A DNA stretch of 64,000 nt from Streptococcus sp. 1643 (GTDB lineage Bacteria > Bacillota > Bacilli > Lactobacillales > Streptococcaceae). Within the stretch, counting starts at the first letter, position 1, and each line of letters opens with the position of its first letter. The stretch covers positions 1,685,001 through 1,749,000 of the forward strand of contig NZ_CP040231.1 in assembly GCF_006228325.1 (NCBI RefSeq), written 5' to 3'. Shown in pieces: positions 8,169 to 18,337 of this stretch. Under the pieces are notes generated by a model. It had not been told where the DNA came from, ran no database searches, and saw only the letters and a program-made list of their open reading frames with translations. Made by a program: the position numbers and the translations under genes.

Positions 8169-9479
8169 TTATTCTGTTTTGTCCATGAAACCAACATACT
8201 TACGTTTCAATAGGTAACCTTCTAGCTGTTTGATTCCTTCAATACCGGTTGAGATAATGATCAAAAGACTAGTTCCCCCAAAAGCAACAGCTTCTGAAAG
8301 ACCAAAGACATCTTTTGCCACAATCGGCAAGATAGAAATCACACCTAGGAAGATCGATCCGACAGTCGCAAGGCGACGAAGAAGTTTCGACATGAATTCT
8401 TCAGTTCCCTTACCAGGACGGACACCATGAATGTAGGCTCCACTCTTTTGCAAGTTTTCTGCTGCTTTCTCTGGATTGATCTGTACAAATGTATAGAAGA
8501 ACGTAAAGAGAATGATTAGCAAGGCATACATAGCAACACCAGTCGGAGATGTTGTAGATAACATTTCCTGTGCTGTACGTACCCAAGCCCAATCATGACC
8601 TGTAGCACTCAAAAATTGAAGAATGGCTGCAGGTGCTGCTGTGATGGAACTTGCAAAGATAACTGGGATAACCCCCGCTGGGTTTACCTTCAATGGAAGG
8701 TATGAGCTTGATGGGGCTCCTTGAGCAACTTTTGTATATTGGATTGGAATTTTATATTCTGCCTGTTGAACAAAGGTTGTAAAGTATACAATCAACAAGA
8801 CAGCGATAATCAAAATAACGACAAAGATAATAGATGAAGTCAAACGGCTACTTGGAATATTGACGAAGTAGTCAACATAGATGCCTTTAATCATCTCAGG
8901 AATTGAAGCAACAATACCTGCAAAGATGATCATAGAAACACCATTTCCGTATCCCTTATCTGTAATTTGTTCCCCGAGCCAAGTTACAATCATACTACCT
9001 GCTGTGAGGATAATACCAATGGTAACAAAGACTTGTGGAGTTAAAGCTGTCGTTAATAATTTCGCCCCAGATAGAGTATTAAATCCTGCTGTAATCCCGA
9101 TAGATTGAACAAATGCAAGTACAAGTGCAATATAACGGGTAGCCTGATTTAGTTTTCTCCGTCCTACTTCCCCTTGTTTGCCCCATTCTACAAACTTCGG
9201 TAAAATATCCATTTGTAGCAATTGAACAACGATAGAAGCAGTGATATACGGACTTACTCCGAGTGCAAAAACGGAGAAGTTCTTCATGGCATTCCCTGAA
9301 ACAAGACTAAGCATGTTCAAGAAAGATAAACCGCTGAGAGCTTCTAAACTTTTCGCATTCACACCTGGAACAGTAATACTTGTCCCAATACGGAAAACAA
9401 GAATGATAAAAATTGTAAAGAGAATTTTTGATCGAACTTGTTTAACCTTGAGCGCTTCTTTTAGTAATTTAAAAAACAT
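8169..9479 (-). CDS. secY: Protein translocase subunit SecY
   Basis: 436 residues with ten hydrophobic TM segments, the central pore subunit of the SecYEG channel for protein export and membrane insertion. Conserved stretches include FRIGTSITVPGVN in the N-terminal region (plug area follows) and the cytosolic loop IHGVRPGKGTEEF before the last TMs. Starts 12 bp after rplO and sits in the spc part of the cluster. Confidence 0.98.
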   Translation of the reverse strand: MFFKLLKEALKVKQVRSKILFTIFIILVFRIGTSITVPGVNAKSLEALSGLSFLNMLSLVSGNAMKNFSVFALGVSPYITASIVVQLLQMDILPKFVEWGKQGEVGRRKLNQATRYIALVLAFVQSIGITAGFNTLSGAKLLTTALTPQVFVTIGIILTAGSMIVTWLGEQITDKGYGNGVSMIIFAGIVASIPEMIKGIYVDYFVNIPSSRLTSSIIFVVILIIAVLLIVYFTTFVQQAEYKIPIQYTKVAQGAPSSSYLPLKVNPAGVIPVIFASSITAAPAAILQFLSATGHDWAWVRTAQEMLSTTSPTGVAMYALLIILFTFFYTFVQINPEKAAENLQKSGAYIHGVRPGKGTEEFMSKLLRRLATVGSIFLGVISILPIVAKDVFGLSEAVAFGGTSLLIIISTGIEGIKQLEGYLLKRKYVGFMDKTE

Positions 9480-9491
9480 GGGTCACCTCTC

Positions 9492-9932
9492 TTAGATGAC
9501 TTCTACAGAACCACCTTTAGCAGTGATAGCTTCCTCAGCTGATTTAGAGAATTTAGCTGCTTTCACAGTCAATTTCTTAGTCAACTCACCGTTACCAAGA
9601 ATTTTAACTCCTGATTTTTCAGCTTTCACAATTCCTGCTTCGATAAGTACAACTGGAGTTACTTCTGCACCGTCTTCAAAGACGTTCAATTGGTCAAGGT
9701 TTACAATTGCGTATTCTTTAGCGTTGATGTTAGTGAATCCACGTTTTGGAAGACGACGGAACAATGGAGTTTGTCCACCTTCAAAACCAAGGCGAACTCC
9801 GCCACCGCTACGAGCTTTTTGACCTTTTTGACCGCGACCAGATGTTTTACCGTTACCTGATGAAGTACCACGACCAACACGGTTACGTACTTTACGAGAA
9901 CCTTCTGCAGGTTTCAATTCATGAAGTTTCAT
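9492..9932 (-). CDS. rplO: 50S ribosomal protein L15
   Basis: 146-residue uL15: Gly/Arg-rich N-terminal extension ([20 protein letters not shown]) that penetrates the large subunit, and a globular C-terminal domain. A structured 144-bp spacer separates it from rpmD. Confidence 0.98.
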   Translation of the reverse strand: MKLHELKPAEGSRKVRNRVGRGTSSGNGKTSGRGQKGQKARSGGGVRLGFEGGQTPLFRRLPKRGFTNINAKEYAIVNLDQLNVFEDGAEVTPVVLIEAGIVKAEKSGVKILGNGELTKKLTVKAAKFSKSAEEAITAKGGSVEVI

Positions 9933-10076
9933 TATTATTTTCTCCTCTTTTGTAAAATGCTAGCGCCGATAAGAGAGAAAAGGTTGTCTCCCTTATCAAC
10001 TCGCCTATACATGGTCATCTTAGATGACTATACCTAGTTTTAGGGGATGAGTATTGCCACATCCCCTAAAAATTCA
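9933..10076 (-). repeat. rpmD-rplO spacer with three hairpins
   Basis: The 144-bp spacer holds three predicted minus-strand hairpins: TTTTAGGGGATG/CATCCCCTAAAA (12 bp, plus positions about 10039-10072), a TCATC/GATGA stem extended by TATA pairs (about 10000-10035), and GATAAG..GAGA/TCTC..CTTATC (about 9965-9996). None has a U-tract, so they are not obvious terminators. The spacer carries no ORF. Confidence 0.6.
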
Positions 10077-10259
10077 TTAGTTTACTTCTTCAACTGTTAC
10101 CAAGTGAGATACTGCAGTGATCATACCACGGATAGCAGCGTTGTCTTCTTTAATAACAGAGCTGTTCAATTTGCCAAGTCCAAGTGCTACAACAGTTTTA
10201 CGTTGTGATGGAATGCGTCCGATTGGAGACTTAGTCAAAGTAATTTTAATTTGAGCCAT
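10077..10259 (-). CDS. rpmD: 50S ribosomal protein L30
   Basis: 60-residue uL30 ([20 protein letters not shown]). The frame is open further upstream, but ATG 10259 gives the family start and length and is preceded by a GGGG-type ribosome-binding site in the rpsE-rpmD gap. Binds 23S and 5S rRNA region of the 50S subunit. Confidence 0.97.
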   Translation of the reverse strand: MAQIKITLTKSPIGRIPSQRKTVVALGLGKLNSSVIKEDNAAIRGMITAVSHLVTVEEVN

Positions 10260-10272
10260 TTTATCCCCTTTC

Positions 10273-10767
10273 TTATGCCAAATCAGAAACTGAAATACCA
10301 CGAAGGGCAGCAACTTCTTCAGCGCGTTTCAATTGTTTCAAACCTTCAACAGTTGCGCGAACAATGTTGATTGGAGTGTTAGAACCAAGTGATTTAGATG
10401 TAATATCTGCCACACCTGCCAATTCCACAACGGCACGAACTGCACCACCAGCGGCAACTCCAGAACCTTCTACAGCAGGTTTCAACAATACTTTAGCTCC
10501 ACCGAATTCTGAAAGAACTTCGTGTGGGATTGTTGTTCCAACCATAGGAACTTCAATCAAGTTTTTCTTAGCATCTTCTACTGCTTTGCGGATTGCTTCT
10601 GGAACTTCTTGAGCTTTACCAGTACCAAATCCTACGCGACCGTTGTGGTCACCAACAACAACAAGAGCTGCGAAACGAAGACGACGTCCACCTTTAACAA
10701 CTTTTGTAACACGGTTGACAGCAACTACGCGTTCTTCTAATTCAACTGCATTGTCTTTAAATGCCAT
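10273..10767 (-). CDS. rpsE: 30S ribosomal protein S5
   Basis: 164-residue uS5 with the double-stranded RNA-binding-like N-terminal domain ([21 protein letters not shown]) and the C-terminal S5 domain ([19 protein letters not shown]). The N-terminal loop is the known site of spectinomycin-resistance changes; the loop here looks wild type. Confidence 0.98.
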   Translation of the reverse strand: MAFKDNAVELEERVVAVNRVTKVVKGGRRLRFAALVVVGDHNGRVGFGTGKAQEVPEAIRKAVEDAKKNLIEVPMVGTTIPHEVLSEFGGAKVLLKPAVEGSGVAAGGAVRAVVELAGVADITSKSLGSNTPINIVRATVEGLKQLKRAEEVAALRGISVSDLA

Positions 10768-10784
10768 TTTCTAGTGTCCTCCTA

Positions 10785-11141
10785 TTAGAATTTCAATCCG
10801 TTTTCACGAGCTGCATCAGCCAAAGCTTTCACACGTCCGTGATATAGATATCCACCGCGGTCGAACACCACTTCTGAAATACCTTTAGCGTTTGCACGTT
10901 CTGCAACGAGTTTACCGACAGTAACGGCTTGTTCAGTTTTAGTTCCTTTTGAAACTTCTTTGTCAAGAGTTGAAGCACTTGCGAGCGTTACACCCGCTAC
11001 GTCATCAATCACTTGAGCGTAGATGCCTGTATTAGAACGGAATACGTTCAAACGTGGGCGATCAGCAGTTCCAGAGAGTTTTCCGCGAACGCGACGGTGG
11101 CGTTTTTGGCGGAGTTTGTTTTTATCTGGTTTAGAAATCAC
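10785..11141 (-). CDS. rplR: 50S ribosomal protein L18
   Basis: 118-residue uL18, which brings 5S rRNA to the large subunit. GTG at 11141 is chosen over the upstream ATG at 11180: it gives the canonical [20 protein letters not shown] start and GAGGTG lies just before it. Ends with [10 protein letters not shown], typical of the family. Confidence 0.96.
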   Translation of the reverse strand: MISKPDKNKLRQKRHRRVRGKLSGTADRPRLNVFRSNTGIYAQVIDDVAGVTLASASTLDKEVSKGTKTEQAVTVGKLVAERANAKGISEVVFDRGGYLYHGRVKALADAARENGLKF

Positions 11142-11224
11142 AGTTTTCACCTCTTTAGTTTTAAATCGTGTGCTATGCACTAAGTTGGAAAATAGGTTGG
11201 TGGTTGAAAATCAACCACTCAACA

Positions 11225-11761
11225 TTATTTACCTGTTTTACCTTCTTTACGGCGAACGAATTCACCAACGTAACGGATACCTTTACCTTTATATGGTTCT
11301 GGTGAACGAAGGCTACGTACGTAAGCAGCTGTTTGACCAACTACTTCTTTTGAAATTCCGCTAACAACGATTGTTGTTGGGTTTGGAAGTTCAAAAGTAA
11401 TTCCTTCTGGAGCTTCAACTTCGTCTGGATGTGATTTACCAACAGCCAAAACAAGTTTAGATCCTTGAAGTTGTGCACGGTAACCAACCCCGCGCATTTC
11501 AAGTTCTTTCTTGAATCCTTCTGATACACCAATTACCATGTTGTTCAAAAGGGCACGAGTAGTTCCGTGGATTGTTTTCATTTCTTTTGAATCGTTTGGA
11601 CGGTGAAGAGTTACTTCAGTACCTTCCACACGAATTTCAATATCTTTTGAGAACTCACGAGTAAGTTCTCCTTTAGGTCCTTTTACAGTTACAACGTTGT
11701 CATTGTTAGTGATTTCAACACCAGCAGGCAACACGATAACTTTATTACCAATACGTGACAT
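11225..11761 (-). CDS. rplF: 50S ribosomal protein L6
   Basis: 178-residue uL6, two repeated alpha/beta domains near the GTPase-associated centre. Conserved C-terminal signature [21 protein letters not shown]. The 193-bp spacer upstream (towards rpsH) carries one copy of a duplicated intergenic repeat. Confidence 0.98.
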   Translation of the reverse strand: MSRIGNKVIVLPAGVEITNNDNVVTVKGPKGELTREFSKDIEIRVEGTEVTLHRPNDSKEMKTIHGTTRALLNNMVIGVSEGFKKELEMRGVGYRAQLQGSKLVLAVGKSHPDEVEAPEGITFELPNPTTIVVSGISKEVVGQTAAYVRSLRSPEPYKGKGIRYVGEFVRRKEGKTGK

Positions 11762-11819
11762 GTTTTTATTCTCCTGTTAAATTGTCAGGCCAGAACGGCC
11801 AGTTTTCACGGGGGTTAAA

Positions 11820-11955
11820 GATACTTATTGAGTTCAATAGCTAAATTGAACACGCTCTAAGAACTGTGCAAAATAGATAACTTGTCTTGTTTGTAAACAA
11901 ACTTCTCCAACTTCCTAATTTTTCTTTGTTCTTCACGAGCTTTGTATCTTGATTT
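11820..11955 (-). repeat. Intergenic repeat copy A, between rpsH and rplF
   Basis: Begins at the rpsH stop with GATACAAAGCTCGTGAAGAA, continues through AAATTAGGAAGTTGG, TTATCTATTTTGCACAG and CGTGTTCAA, and ends in a TTCAA/TTGAA hairpin. The same succession of blocks occurs in the next spacer (12440-12567), so these are two diverged copies of one element. No ORF. It resembles the dispersed intergenic repeats of mitis-group streptococci, but I cannot assign a named class. Confidence 0.65.
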
Positions 11956-12353
11956 TACCAAACGTAAGCGATAACTTCCCCACCAACGTTCTTTTGGCGA
12001 GCTTCTTTATCAGTAAGCAAACCTTCAGAAGTTGAAAGGATAGCAATTCCAAGTCCGTTAAGAACTTTTGGAAGATCTTCACGTTTTTTGTAGACACGAA
12101 GTCCTGGTTTAGAAACACGTTTCAAGTTAGTGATAACTTTTTCACCGTTTGGTCCGTATTTAAGGAATACACGGATGATGCCTTGTTTGTCATCTTCGAT
12201 GATTTCTACGTTCTTAACAAAACCTTCGCGTTTAAGGATTTCAGCAATCCCTTTTTTGATGTTTGATGCAGGTACTTCAAGTACTTCGTGTTTCGCTTGG
12301 TTAGCGTTACGAATACGAGTTAGGAAGTCTGCGATTGGGTCAGTCATAACCAT
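11955..12353 (-). CDS. rpsH: 30S ribosomal protein S8
   Basis: 132-residue uS8 ([20 protein letters not shown]), a central-domain 16S rRNA binder with C-terminal [21 protein letters not shown]. In E. coli S8 represses the spc operon by binding its mRNA; whether that holds here is not visible. Both flanking spacers carry related repeats. Confidence 0.98.
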   Translation of the reverse strand: MVMTDPIADFLTRIRNANQAKHEVLEVPASNIKKGIAEILKREGFVKNVEIIEDDKQGIIRVFLKYGPNGEKVITNLKRVSKPGLRVYKKREDLPKVLNGLGIAILSTSEGLLTDKEARQKNVGGEVIAYVW

Positions 12354-12439
12354 TTTGTTTTTCTCCTCTTACTAGTAGTTTGCAAGTTGCACTTGCTAGT
12401 TAATGATTGAGCTAGGCTCAGATAGTATTGACACATTCA

Positions 12440-12567
12440 AATGAGAGAACTCTTATTTGAACACGAGCTACAACCTGTGCAAAAAAGATAAATTTGTTTT
12501 GGAGCATCGCTCCTTCACCAAATTTCCTATTTTTGCTGTGGTTGTTACGCTCTTTGTATCATGATAT
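12440..12567 (-). repeat. Intergenic repeat copy B, between rpsN and rpsH
   Basis: Starts at the rpsN stop with ATGATACAAAGAGCGTAACA, then AAAATAGGAAATTTGG, a GGAGCGATGCTCC hairpin, TTTATCTTTTTTGCACAGG and CGTGTTCAAAT, and ends in an ATTTGAA hairpin. It aligns block by block with copy A (11820-11955). The rest of the 213-bp spacer contains a GCAAGTGCAACTTGC palindrome and the rpsH ribosome-binding site. Confidence 0.65.
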
Positions 12568-12752
12568 TACCAAGATGCTTTTGTTACACCAGGAATTTGT
12601 CCTTTGTAAGCTAATTCACGGAAGCAAACACGGCAAAGTTTAAATTTGCGGTAAACTGAATGTGGACGACCACATTTTTCACAACGAGTATAAGCTTGAG
12701 TAGAGAACTTCGCTGGACGTTTGTTCTTAGCAATCATTGATTTTTTAGCCAT
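12567..12752 (-). CDS. rpsN: 30S ribosomal protein S14, zinc-type (type Z)
   Basis: 61-residue uS14 with two CxxC knuckles (RCEKCGRPH and LCRVCF), the short zinc-binding form. In Firmicutes a zinc-free paralogue often exists elsewhere under Zur control; none is in this window. Placed between rplE and rpsH, its normal spc position. Confidence 0.97.
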
Positions 12753-12769
12753 TAGATTTACCTCCTATA

Positions 12770-13312
12770 TTATTTTGCAAAAGGCATTCCAAGGCCTGTA
12801 AGCAATGCACGTGACTCTTCGTCAGTGTTAGCAGTTGTTACGATAACGATGTCAAGACCACGAGTTTTGTCAACGTCATCAAAGTTGATTTCTGGGAAGA
12901 TCAATTGTTCTTTCACACCAAGAGTGTAGTTTCCGCGTCCATCAAATGATTTTGTTGGAACACCGTGGAAGTCACGCACACGTGGAAGTGAAACTGAAAC
13001 CAATTTGTCCAAGAATTCGTACATACGTTCACCACGAAGGGTAACTTTTGCACCGATCGCTACACCTTCACGAAGACGGAAGCCGGCGATTGATTTTTTA
13101 GCTTTAGTGATAAGTGGTTTTTGACCTGAGATAAGTGCCAATTCTTCAGCAGCTTTTTCAAGACTTTTAGCGTTTGATACAGCTTCACCAACACCCATGT
13201 TCAAAACGATCTTATCTACTTTAGGCACAGCCATCACTGATGAGTAGTTGAATTGTTCTGTCAAAGCAGGAACTACTTCATTAAGATATTTTTCTTTTAA
13301 ACGATTTGCCAT
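12770..13312 (-). CDS. rplE: 50S ribosomal protein L5
   Basis: 180-residue uL5, which binds 5S rRNA and contacts P-site tRNA. Signature [21 protein letters not shown] near residue 34 and [21 protein letters not shown] in the second half. Confidence 0.98.
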   Translation of the reverse strand: MANRLKEKYLNEVVPALTEQFNYSSVMAVPKVDKIVLNMGVGEAVSNAKSLEKAAEELALISGQKPLITKAKKSIAGFRLREGVAIGAKVTLRGERMYEFLDKLVSVSLPRVRDFHGVPTKSFDGRGNYTLGVKEQLIFPEINFDDVDKTRGLDIVIVTTANTDEESRALLTGLGMPFAK

Positions 13313-13335
13313 TATACTTCTCCTTTCCTTCGTGA

Positions 13336-13641
13336 TTAATCAAGCACTTCGCCTGATTTTTTGTTGTAGCGAACTTTTTTACCGTCTACAAATTTGTAAC
13401 CAACACGACCAGCTACACCGTTTTTGTCCAAAACTTGAACGTTTGATACGTGAATAGCTGCTTCTTTCTCGATGATACCACCTTGAGGAAGTTCGTTAGT
13501 TGGACGTTGGTGTTTCTTAACGATGTTAACACCTTCAACGATAACTTTGTTTACTTTTGGAAGGGCAGTAAGGACAACAGCTTCTGTTCCCTTATCTTTA
13601 CCAGCGATTACGCGAACTTTGTCGCCTTTTTTTACAAACAT
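13336..13641 (-). CDS. rplX: 50S ribosomal protein L24
   Basis: 101-residue uL24 with an N-terminal KOW motif ([20 protein letters not shown]), an assembly initiator of the large subunit. The 182-bp spacer before it (towards rplN) holds a hairpin and a diverged BOX-like element. Confidence 0.98.
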
Positions 13642-13718
13642 TAGGTTTCTCCTTGATTTTTCTTACGCCCATAAGGGCACCCTAGCTTAAAGCTAGGGGA
13701 CTAGTTTGTTTGTTTTTG

Positions 13719-13816
13719 CTCTGCGAAAATCAAAGCAATCCTTCGTCAGTTTCAACTCACCTAACTTAAGTTATGCTTTCGTCTTACTTCCTAGACTTGT
13801 TTTAATTTTCTTTGAG
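13719..13816. repeat. Diverged BOX-like element (boxA-boxC, no boxB) between rplN and rplX
   Basis: Plus strand starts CTCTGCGAAAATCAAA, contains TTCGTCAGTTTCAACTCACC and CTTAAGT in the middle, then CTTACTTCCTAGACTTG and ends TTTTCTTTGAG. Aligned with the intact element at 41104-41208 (reverse complement), the terminal arms, CGTCAG, CTTAAG and CTTCCTAG blocks coincide in order. The ends form a terminal inverted repeat. A CCCTAGC/GCTAGGG hairpin lies next to it (about 13681-13699). Confidence 0.6.
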
Positions 13817-13823
13817 CAACCAA

Positions 13824-14192
13824 TTAAAGTACTTCTGGAGCAAGTGACACGATCTTCATGAAGCCACCTTCACGCAATTCACGTGCAACTGGGCCAAAGA
13901 TACGTGTTCCGCGAGGAGTTTTGTCTTCACGGATGATAACTGCTGCGTTTTCGTCAAATTTGATGTATGAACCATCAGCACGACGAGCACCTGATTTAGT
14001 ACGAACGATAACAGCTTTTACAACGTCACCTTTTTTAACCGCACCACCAGGAGTAGCTTGTTTTACAGATGCCACGATAACATCACCGATGTTTGCAAAT
14101 TTACGTCCTGAACCACCAAGAACTTTGATAGTCAAGATTTCGCGAGCACCGCTGTTGTCTGCGACTTTCAAACGAGTTTCTGTTTGAATCAT
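13824..14192 (-). CDS. rplN: 50S ribosomal protein L14
   Basis: 122-residue uL14, at the subunit interface. Signature [20 protein letters not shown] and C-terminal [24 protein letters not shown]. Confidence 0.98.
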   Translation of the reverse strand: MIQTETRLKVADNSGAREILTIKVLGGSGRKFANIGDVIVASVKQATPGGAVKKGDVVKAVIVRTKSGARRADGSYIKFDENAAVIIREDKTPRGTRIFGPVARELREGGFMKIVSLAPEVL

Positions 14193-14217
14193 TTCAGTTT
14201 TCTCCTTTCAGGTTTGA

Positions 14218-14478
14218 TTAGATGATGACCGCTTCTTCAACAACTTCTACAAGACGGAAACGTTTTGTAGCTGAAAGCGGGCGAGTTTCCATGATACGAA
14301 CGATATCGCCTTCTTTGGCAACATTGTTTTCATCATGTGCTTTGTATTTCTTAGAGTAGTTAATACGTTTACCATAGACTGGGTGGTTACGTTTTGTTTC
14401 AACTACAACTGTGATTGTCTTGTCCATTTTGTCAGATACAACACGTCCAACAAGAACTTTACGATTATTGCGTTCCAT
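14218..14478 (-). CDS. rpsQ: 30S ribosomal protein S17
   Basis: 86-residue uS17, OB-fold 16S rRNA binder ([40 protein letters not shown]). 24 bp after rpmC. Confidence 0.98.
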
Positions 14479-14502
14479 TGAAATTTCTCCTTCCCTAGTC
14501 TA

Positions 14503-14709
14503 TTATTTCGCTTCAGATTGAACTGTTTTGATACGAGCAATTTGTTTTTTAACTTCTTTCAAGCGAGCTGTTTGTTCCAATTGACCAGTAGCAGCTTGGA
14601 AACGAAGTTCAAACAATTCTTTTTTCAATTCGTTTTCGCGCTTCGCGAGTTCTTCTTGAGAAAGACCACGAAGTTCTTTAACAAATTCTTTTACTTCATT
14701 AAGTTTCAT
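14503..14709 (-). CDS. rpmC: 50S ribosomal protein L29
   Basis: 68-residue uL29, a helical hairpin near the tunnel exit ([41 protein letters not shown]). Starts 9 bp after rplP. Confidence 0.98.
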
Positions 14710-14718
14710 GCCTTCTCC

Positions 14719-15132
14719 TTATTCTGCTTCACGTTTTACGAATTTACATTTAACTGGCAATTTGTGGCTTGCAAGACGAAGCGCTTCGCGAGCGATCTCT
14801 TCAGATACACCAGCGATTTCGAACATCACTTTACCACGTTTAACTGGTGCTACCCAACCTTCAGGTGCCCCTTTACCAGATCCCATACGCACACCGATAG
14901 CTTTAGCAGTGTATGATTTGTGTGGGAAGATTTTAATCCAAACTTTACCACCACGTTTCATGTAACGAGTCATGGCGATACGAGCAGCTTCGATTTGGCG
15001 GTTAGTGATCCAGTGGCTAGTTGTAGCTTGAAGACCGTATTCACCGAATGCTACTTCTTTTCCACCTTTTGCTTCACCGCGCATTTTTCCACGGAATTCA
15101 CGACGGTGTTTAACACGTTTAGGTACTAACAT
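14719..15132 (-). CDS. rplP: 50S ribosomal protein L16
   Basis: 137-residue uL16, near the A-site tRNA elbow. Conserved [16 protein letters not shown] and [20 protein letters not shown]. Starts only 3 bp after rpsC, which suggests coupling. Confidence 0.98.
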   Translation of the reverse strand: MLVPKRVKHRREFRGKMRGEAKGGKEVAFGEYGLQATTSHWITNRQIEAARIAMTRYMKRGGKVWIKIFPHKSYTAKAIGVRMGSGKGAPEGWVAPVKRGKVMFEIAGVSEEIAREALRLASHKLPVKCKFVKREAE

Positions 15133-15135
15133 TGG

Positions 15136-15789
15136 TTATTTACCTCCTTTAGTGTTTTTACGAGCTGGAAGAACTTCACCACGGTAGATCCATACTTTAA
15201 CACCAAGTTTACCGTATGTAGTATCTGCTTCTTCCCAAGCGTAATCGATATCTGCACGAAGTGTGTGAAGTGGAACAGTTCCTTCAGAGTATCCTTCAGC
15301 ACGGGCGATATCTGCACCGTTCAAACGACCTGATACTTGAGTTTTGATTCCTTTAGCTCCAGCACGCATTGCACGTTGGATTGCTTGTTTTTGTGCACGA
15401 CGGAAAGCGACACGTTGCTCCAATTGACGAGCAATTCCTTCACCTACAAGGTGAGCATCCAAATCAGGTTGTTTGATTTCGATGATGTTGATGTGTACTT
15501 GTTTTCCAGTCAATTTGTTAAGTTTTGCACGGAGTGCATCAACGTTAGCACCACCTTTACCGATAACCATACCTGGTTTAGCAGTGTGAAGTGAAACGTT
15601 AACTTTGTTTACTGCGCGTTCAATTTCGATAGTTGAAACTGCTGCGTCAGCAAGTTCTTTTTGAACGAATTTACGGATTGCAAGATCTTCATGAAGGTAA
15701 TCCGCGTATTCTTTTTCAGCATACCATTTGGCATCCCAATCACGGATGATGCCGACACGCATACCAATTGGATGTACTTTTTGACCCAC
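15136..15789 (-). CDS. rpsC: 30S ribosomal protein S3
   Basis: 217-residue uS3 with an N-terminal type II KH domain ([19 protein letters not shown]) and C-terminal S3 domain ([18 protein letters not shown]). Forms part of the mRNA entry channel. Confidence 0.98.
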
Positions 15790-15801
15790 GATGTTACCTC
15801 C

Positions 15802-16146
15802 TTATTTTTCTGCAACAGCTACAGTGATGTGAGCTGTACGTTTGTTGATTGGTGAAGCTGAACCTTTCGCACGTGGACGGAAACGTTTCATAGTTGGTCC
15901 TTCGTTTGCGAATGCTTCAGATACTACCAAGTTAGCTTTGTCCAAACCAAAGTTGTTTTCAGCGTTAGCTACAGCTGAGTTCAAAACTTTCAAGATGATT
16001 TCAGCAGCTTTGTTTGGTGTGAATGTCAAGATTGCAATAGCATCGGCTACGCTTTTACCACGGATGTTGTCAAGAACAAGACGTGATTTACGAGGTGAAA
16101 CACGTACTGTACGAGCCATTGCTTTAGCTGAAGTAATTTCTGCCAT
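15802..16146 (-). CDS. rplV: 50S ribosomal protein L22
   Basis: 114-residue uL22; its long beta hairpin (about residues 80-100, [20 protein letters not shown]) lines the exit tunnel near the macrolide site. No insertion or deletion suggestive of macrolide resistance is seen in the hairpin. Confidence 0.98.
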   Translation of the reverse strand: MAEITSAKAMARTVRVSPRKSRLVLDNIRGKSVADAIAILTFTPNKAAEIILKVLNSAVANAENNFGLDKANLVVSEAFANEGPTMKRFRPRAKGSASPINKRTAHITVAVAEK

Positions 16147-16157
16147 TTATGTTCTCC

Positions 16158-16439
16158 TTATTTTCTACGTGTTTTCTTGTCGTCTGCAGCGTGACCTTTG
16201 TAAGTACGAGTTGGTGCAAATTCACCAAGTTTGTGACCTACCATGTCCTCTTGGATGTAAACAGGTACGTGTTTACGTCCGTCATAAACTGCAATAGTGT
16301 AACCAATGAAACTTGGGAAGATCGTTGAACGACGTGACCAAGTTTTGATAACTTTTTTCTTTTCGTCGTTAGCTTGAGCTTCAACTTTTTTCATCAAATG
16401 CTCATCGACGAAAGGTCCTTTTTTAAGACTGCGTCCCAT
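16158..16439 (-). CDS. rpsS: 30S ribosomal protein S19
   Basis: 93-residue uS19 ([20 protein letters not shown]) in the 30S head. The frame is open to 16487, but ATG 16439 gives the family start with an AAAGGAG site about 12 bp upstream. The 103-bp spacer before it contains a GCGCTC/GAGCGC hairpin. Confidence 0.97.
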
Positions 16440-16542
16440 TTTTATATTTTCTCCTTTAAATGTTGTACCACAGCGGCTTGCGCTCACATGGAGCGCTACC
16501 GAGCTGGCGGATTTCCTAGTTGCTTAGGCGACTAGTTTACTA

Positions 16543-17376
16543 TTATTTCTCGTTGCGACGACGAACGATAAGTTTGTCAGATTTCGCTTTCTTGTTACGA
16601 GTTTTAAGACCAAGAGCAGGTTTGCCCCATGGAGTAGATGGCGCTTTACGACCAACTGGTGCTTTACCTTCACCACCACCGTGTGGGTGATCGTTAGGGT
16701 TCATTACAGAACCACGAACTGTTGGGCGGATACCTTTCCAACGGCTACGTCCTGCTTTACCAAGGTTTACAAGTCCATGTTGTTCGTTACCGACAACACC
16801 AACTGTAGCACGACAAGTTCCAAGAATCATACGAACTTCGCCAGATTGAAGACGAACAAGAACGTATTTACCTTCTTGACCCAATACTTGAGCAGAAGCT
16901 CCAGCTGCACGAACTAATTCTCCACCACGACCTGGTTTCAACTCGATGTTGTGGATCAAAGTACCAACTGGGATGTTAGCAAGTGGAAGAGCGTTTCCGA
17001 CTTTGATATCTGCTTCTGGACCTGAAACGATACGTTGACCTACTTCAAGACCTTTTGGAGCGATAATGTATGCTTTCACACCGTCAGTGTAGTGTACAAG
17101 AGCGATGTTTGCAGAACGGTTTGGATCGTACTCGATAGTTTTAACAACTGCTTCAACGTTGTCTTTGTTACGTTTGAAGTCAACCAAACGGTAGAAACGT
17201 TTGTGTCCACCACCTTGGTGACGAACAGTGATACGACCGTTGTTGTTACGACCAGCCTTGCTCTTCAAAGCAACAAGCAATGATTTTTCAGGAGTGCTTG
17301 TTGTGATTTCAGCGAAATCCAAAGAAGTCATATTACGGCGACCGTTTGTTGTTGGTTTATAAACACGAATTCCCAC
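16543..17376 (-). CDS. rplB: 50S ribosomal protein L2
   Basis: 277-residue uL2, essential for subunit joining and the peptidyl-transferase centre. OB and SH3-like RNA-binding domains, with the conserved [20 protein letters not shown] loop near residue 223. Confidence 0.99.
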   Translation of the reverse strand: MGIRVYKPTTNGRRNMTSLDFAEITTSTPEKSLLVALKSKAGRNNNGRITVRHQGGGHKRFYRLVDFKRNKDNVEAVVKTIEYDPNRSANIALVHYTDGVKAYIIAPKGLEVGQRIVSGPEADIKVGNALPLANIPVGTLIHNIELKPGRGGELVRAAGASAQVLGQEGKYVLVRLQSGEVRMILGTCRATVGVVGNEQHGLVNLGKAGRSRWKGIRPTVRGSVMNPNDHPHGGGEGKAPVGRKAPSTPWGKPALGLKTRNKKAKSDKLIVRRRNEK

Positions 17377-17393
17377 GATATTTCCTCCTTAGA

Positions 17394-17690
17394 TTATTCA
17401 GCTTCAGCAGCGAACAACTCGATTGCTTTTGAATCAGCTGTAAGTGTGATGATAGCTTTTTTAGTTTTGTTAGTAAAACCAGTGTAACGTCCAACACGTT
17501 TCGCTTTTGGTTTTACGTTGATTGTGTTAACATTGGCAACTTTAACACCTTCGAAAGCAGCTTCAACAGCTTGCTTGATCAAAAGTTTGTGTGCACGAGT
17601 GTCAACTTCAAATACATATTTTCCTGCTTCAAGTTGAGCCATTGAGCTTTCAGTGATAACAGGTTTTTTGATAACATCATACAAATTCAT
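17394..17690 (-). CDS. rplW: 50S ribosomal protein L23
   Basis: 98-residue uL23 at the tunnel exit, docking site for trigger factor and SRP ([20 protein letters not shown]). Its ATG overlaps the rplD stop by one base (TAATG), so translation is coupled. Confidence 0.98.
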
Positions 17691-18313
17691 TATGCAAGAA
17701 CCTCCTCGATTTTAGAGATAGCTGCTTGTGTGACAAGAAGTTTGTCGCTATTTGCGATGTCAAGAACACTTGCAGTTGTAGCAGTTGCAACTTTCACGTT
17801 TGGAAGGTTACGAGCTGAAAGAGCTGCGAATTCATTTCCTTCTTCAAGGATAACAAGAACTTTAGAATCGATGCTCAATGCTGCAAGAACTTTTGCAAAT
17901 TCAGCAGTTTTTGGAGCTGTAAATGAAAGAGCGTCTACAGCTACGAATTTGTTTTCAGCAACTTTTTCAGAGTAAACTGATTTAAGAGCTAGGCGACGAA
18001 CTTTTTGTGGAAGTTTGTAGCCGTATGAACGTGGAGTTGGTCCGAAGACAACACCACCACCACGCCATTGTGGTGAGCGGATAGAACCTTGACGAGCACG
18101 TCCAGTTCCTTTTTGACGCCATGGTTTGCGTCCACCACCTGATACTGCAGAGCGGTTTTTAACAGCGTGTGTTCCTTGACGAAGGCTTGCGCGTTGGCTG
18201 ATGATCACATCAAACACAACTGATTCATTTGGTTCAATACCAAATACTGCATCGTTAAGAACAACTTGGCCAGCTTCTTTACCAGTTTGGTCAAATAATG
18301 TTACGTTTGCCAT
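17690..18313 (-). CDS. rplD: 50S ribosomal protein L4
   Basis: 207-residue uL4 with the tunnel-lining loop [20 protein letters not shown] around residues 60-80, which is wild type in appearance (the GTG motif linked to macrolide resistance changes is intact). In E. coli L4 represses the S10 operon; this is not shown here. Confidence 0.98.
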
Positions 18314-18337
18314 TGTGACTGATTTCCCCTTTCTTTA

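Noticed and set aside
16440..16542. Third copy of the rpsH-flanking repeat in the rplB-rpsS spacer
   Set aside because: Only a short CTAGGAAAT-type block and a GC-rich hairpin agree; too little to call it the same element.
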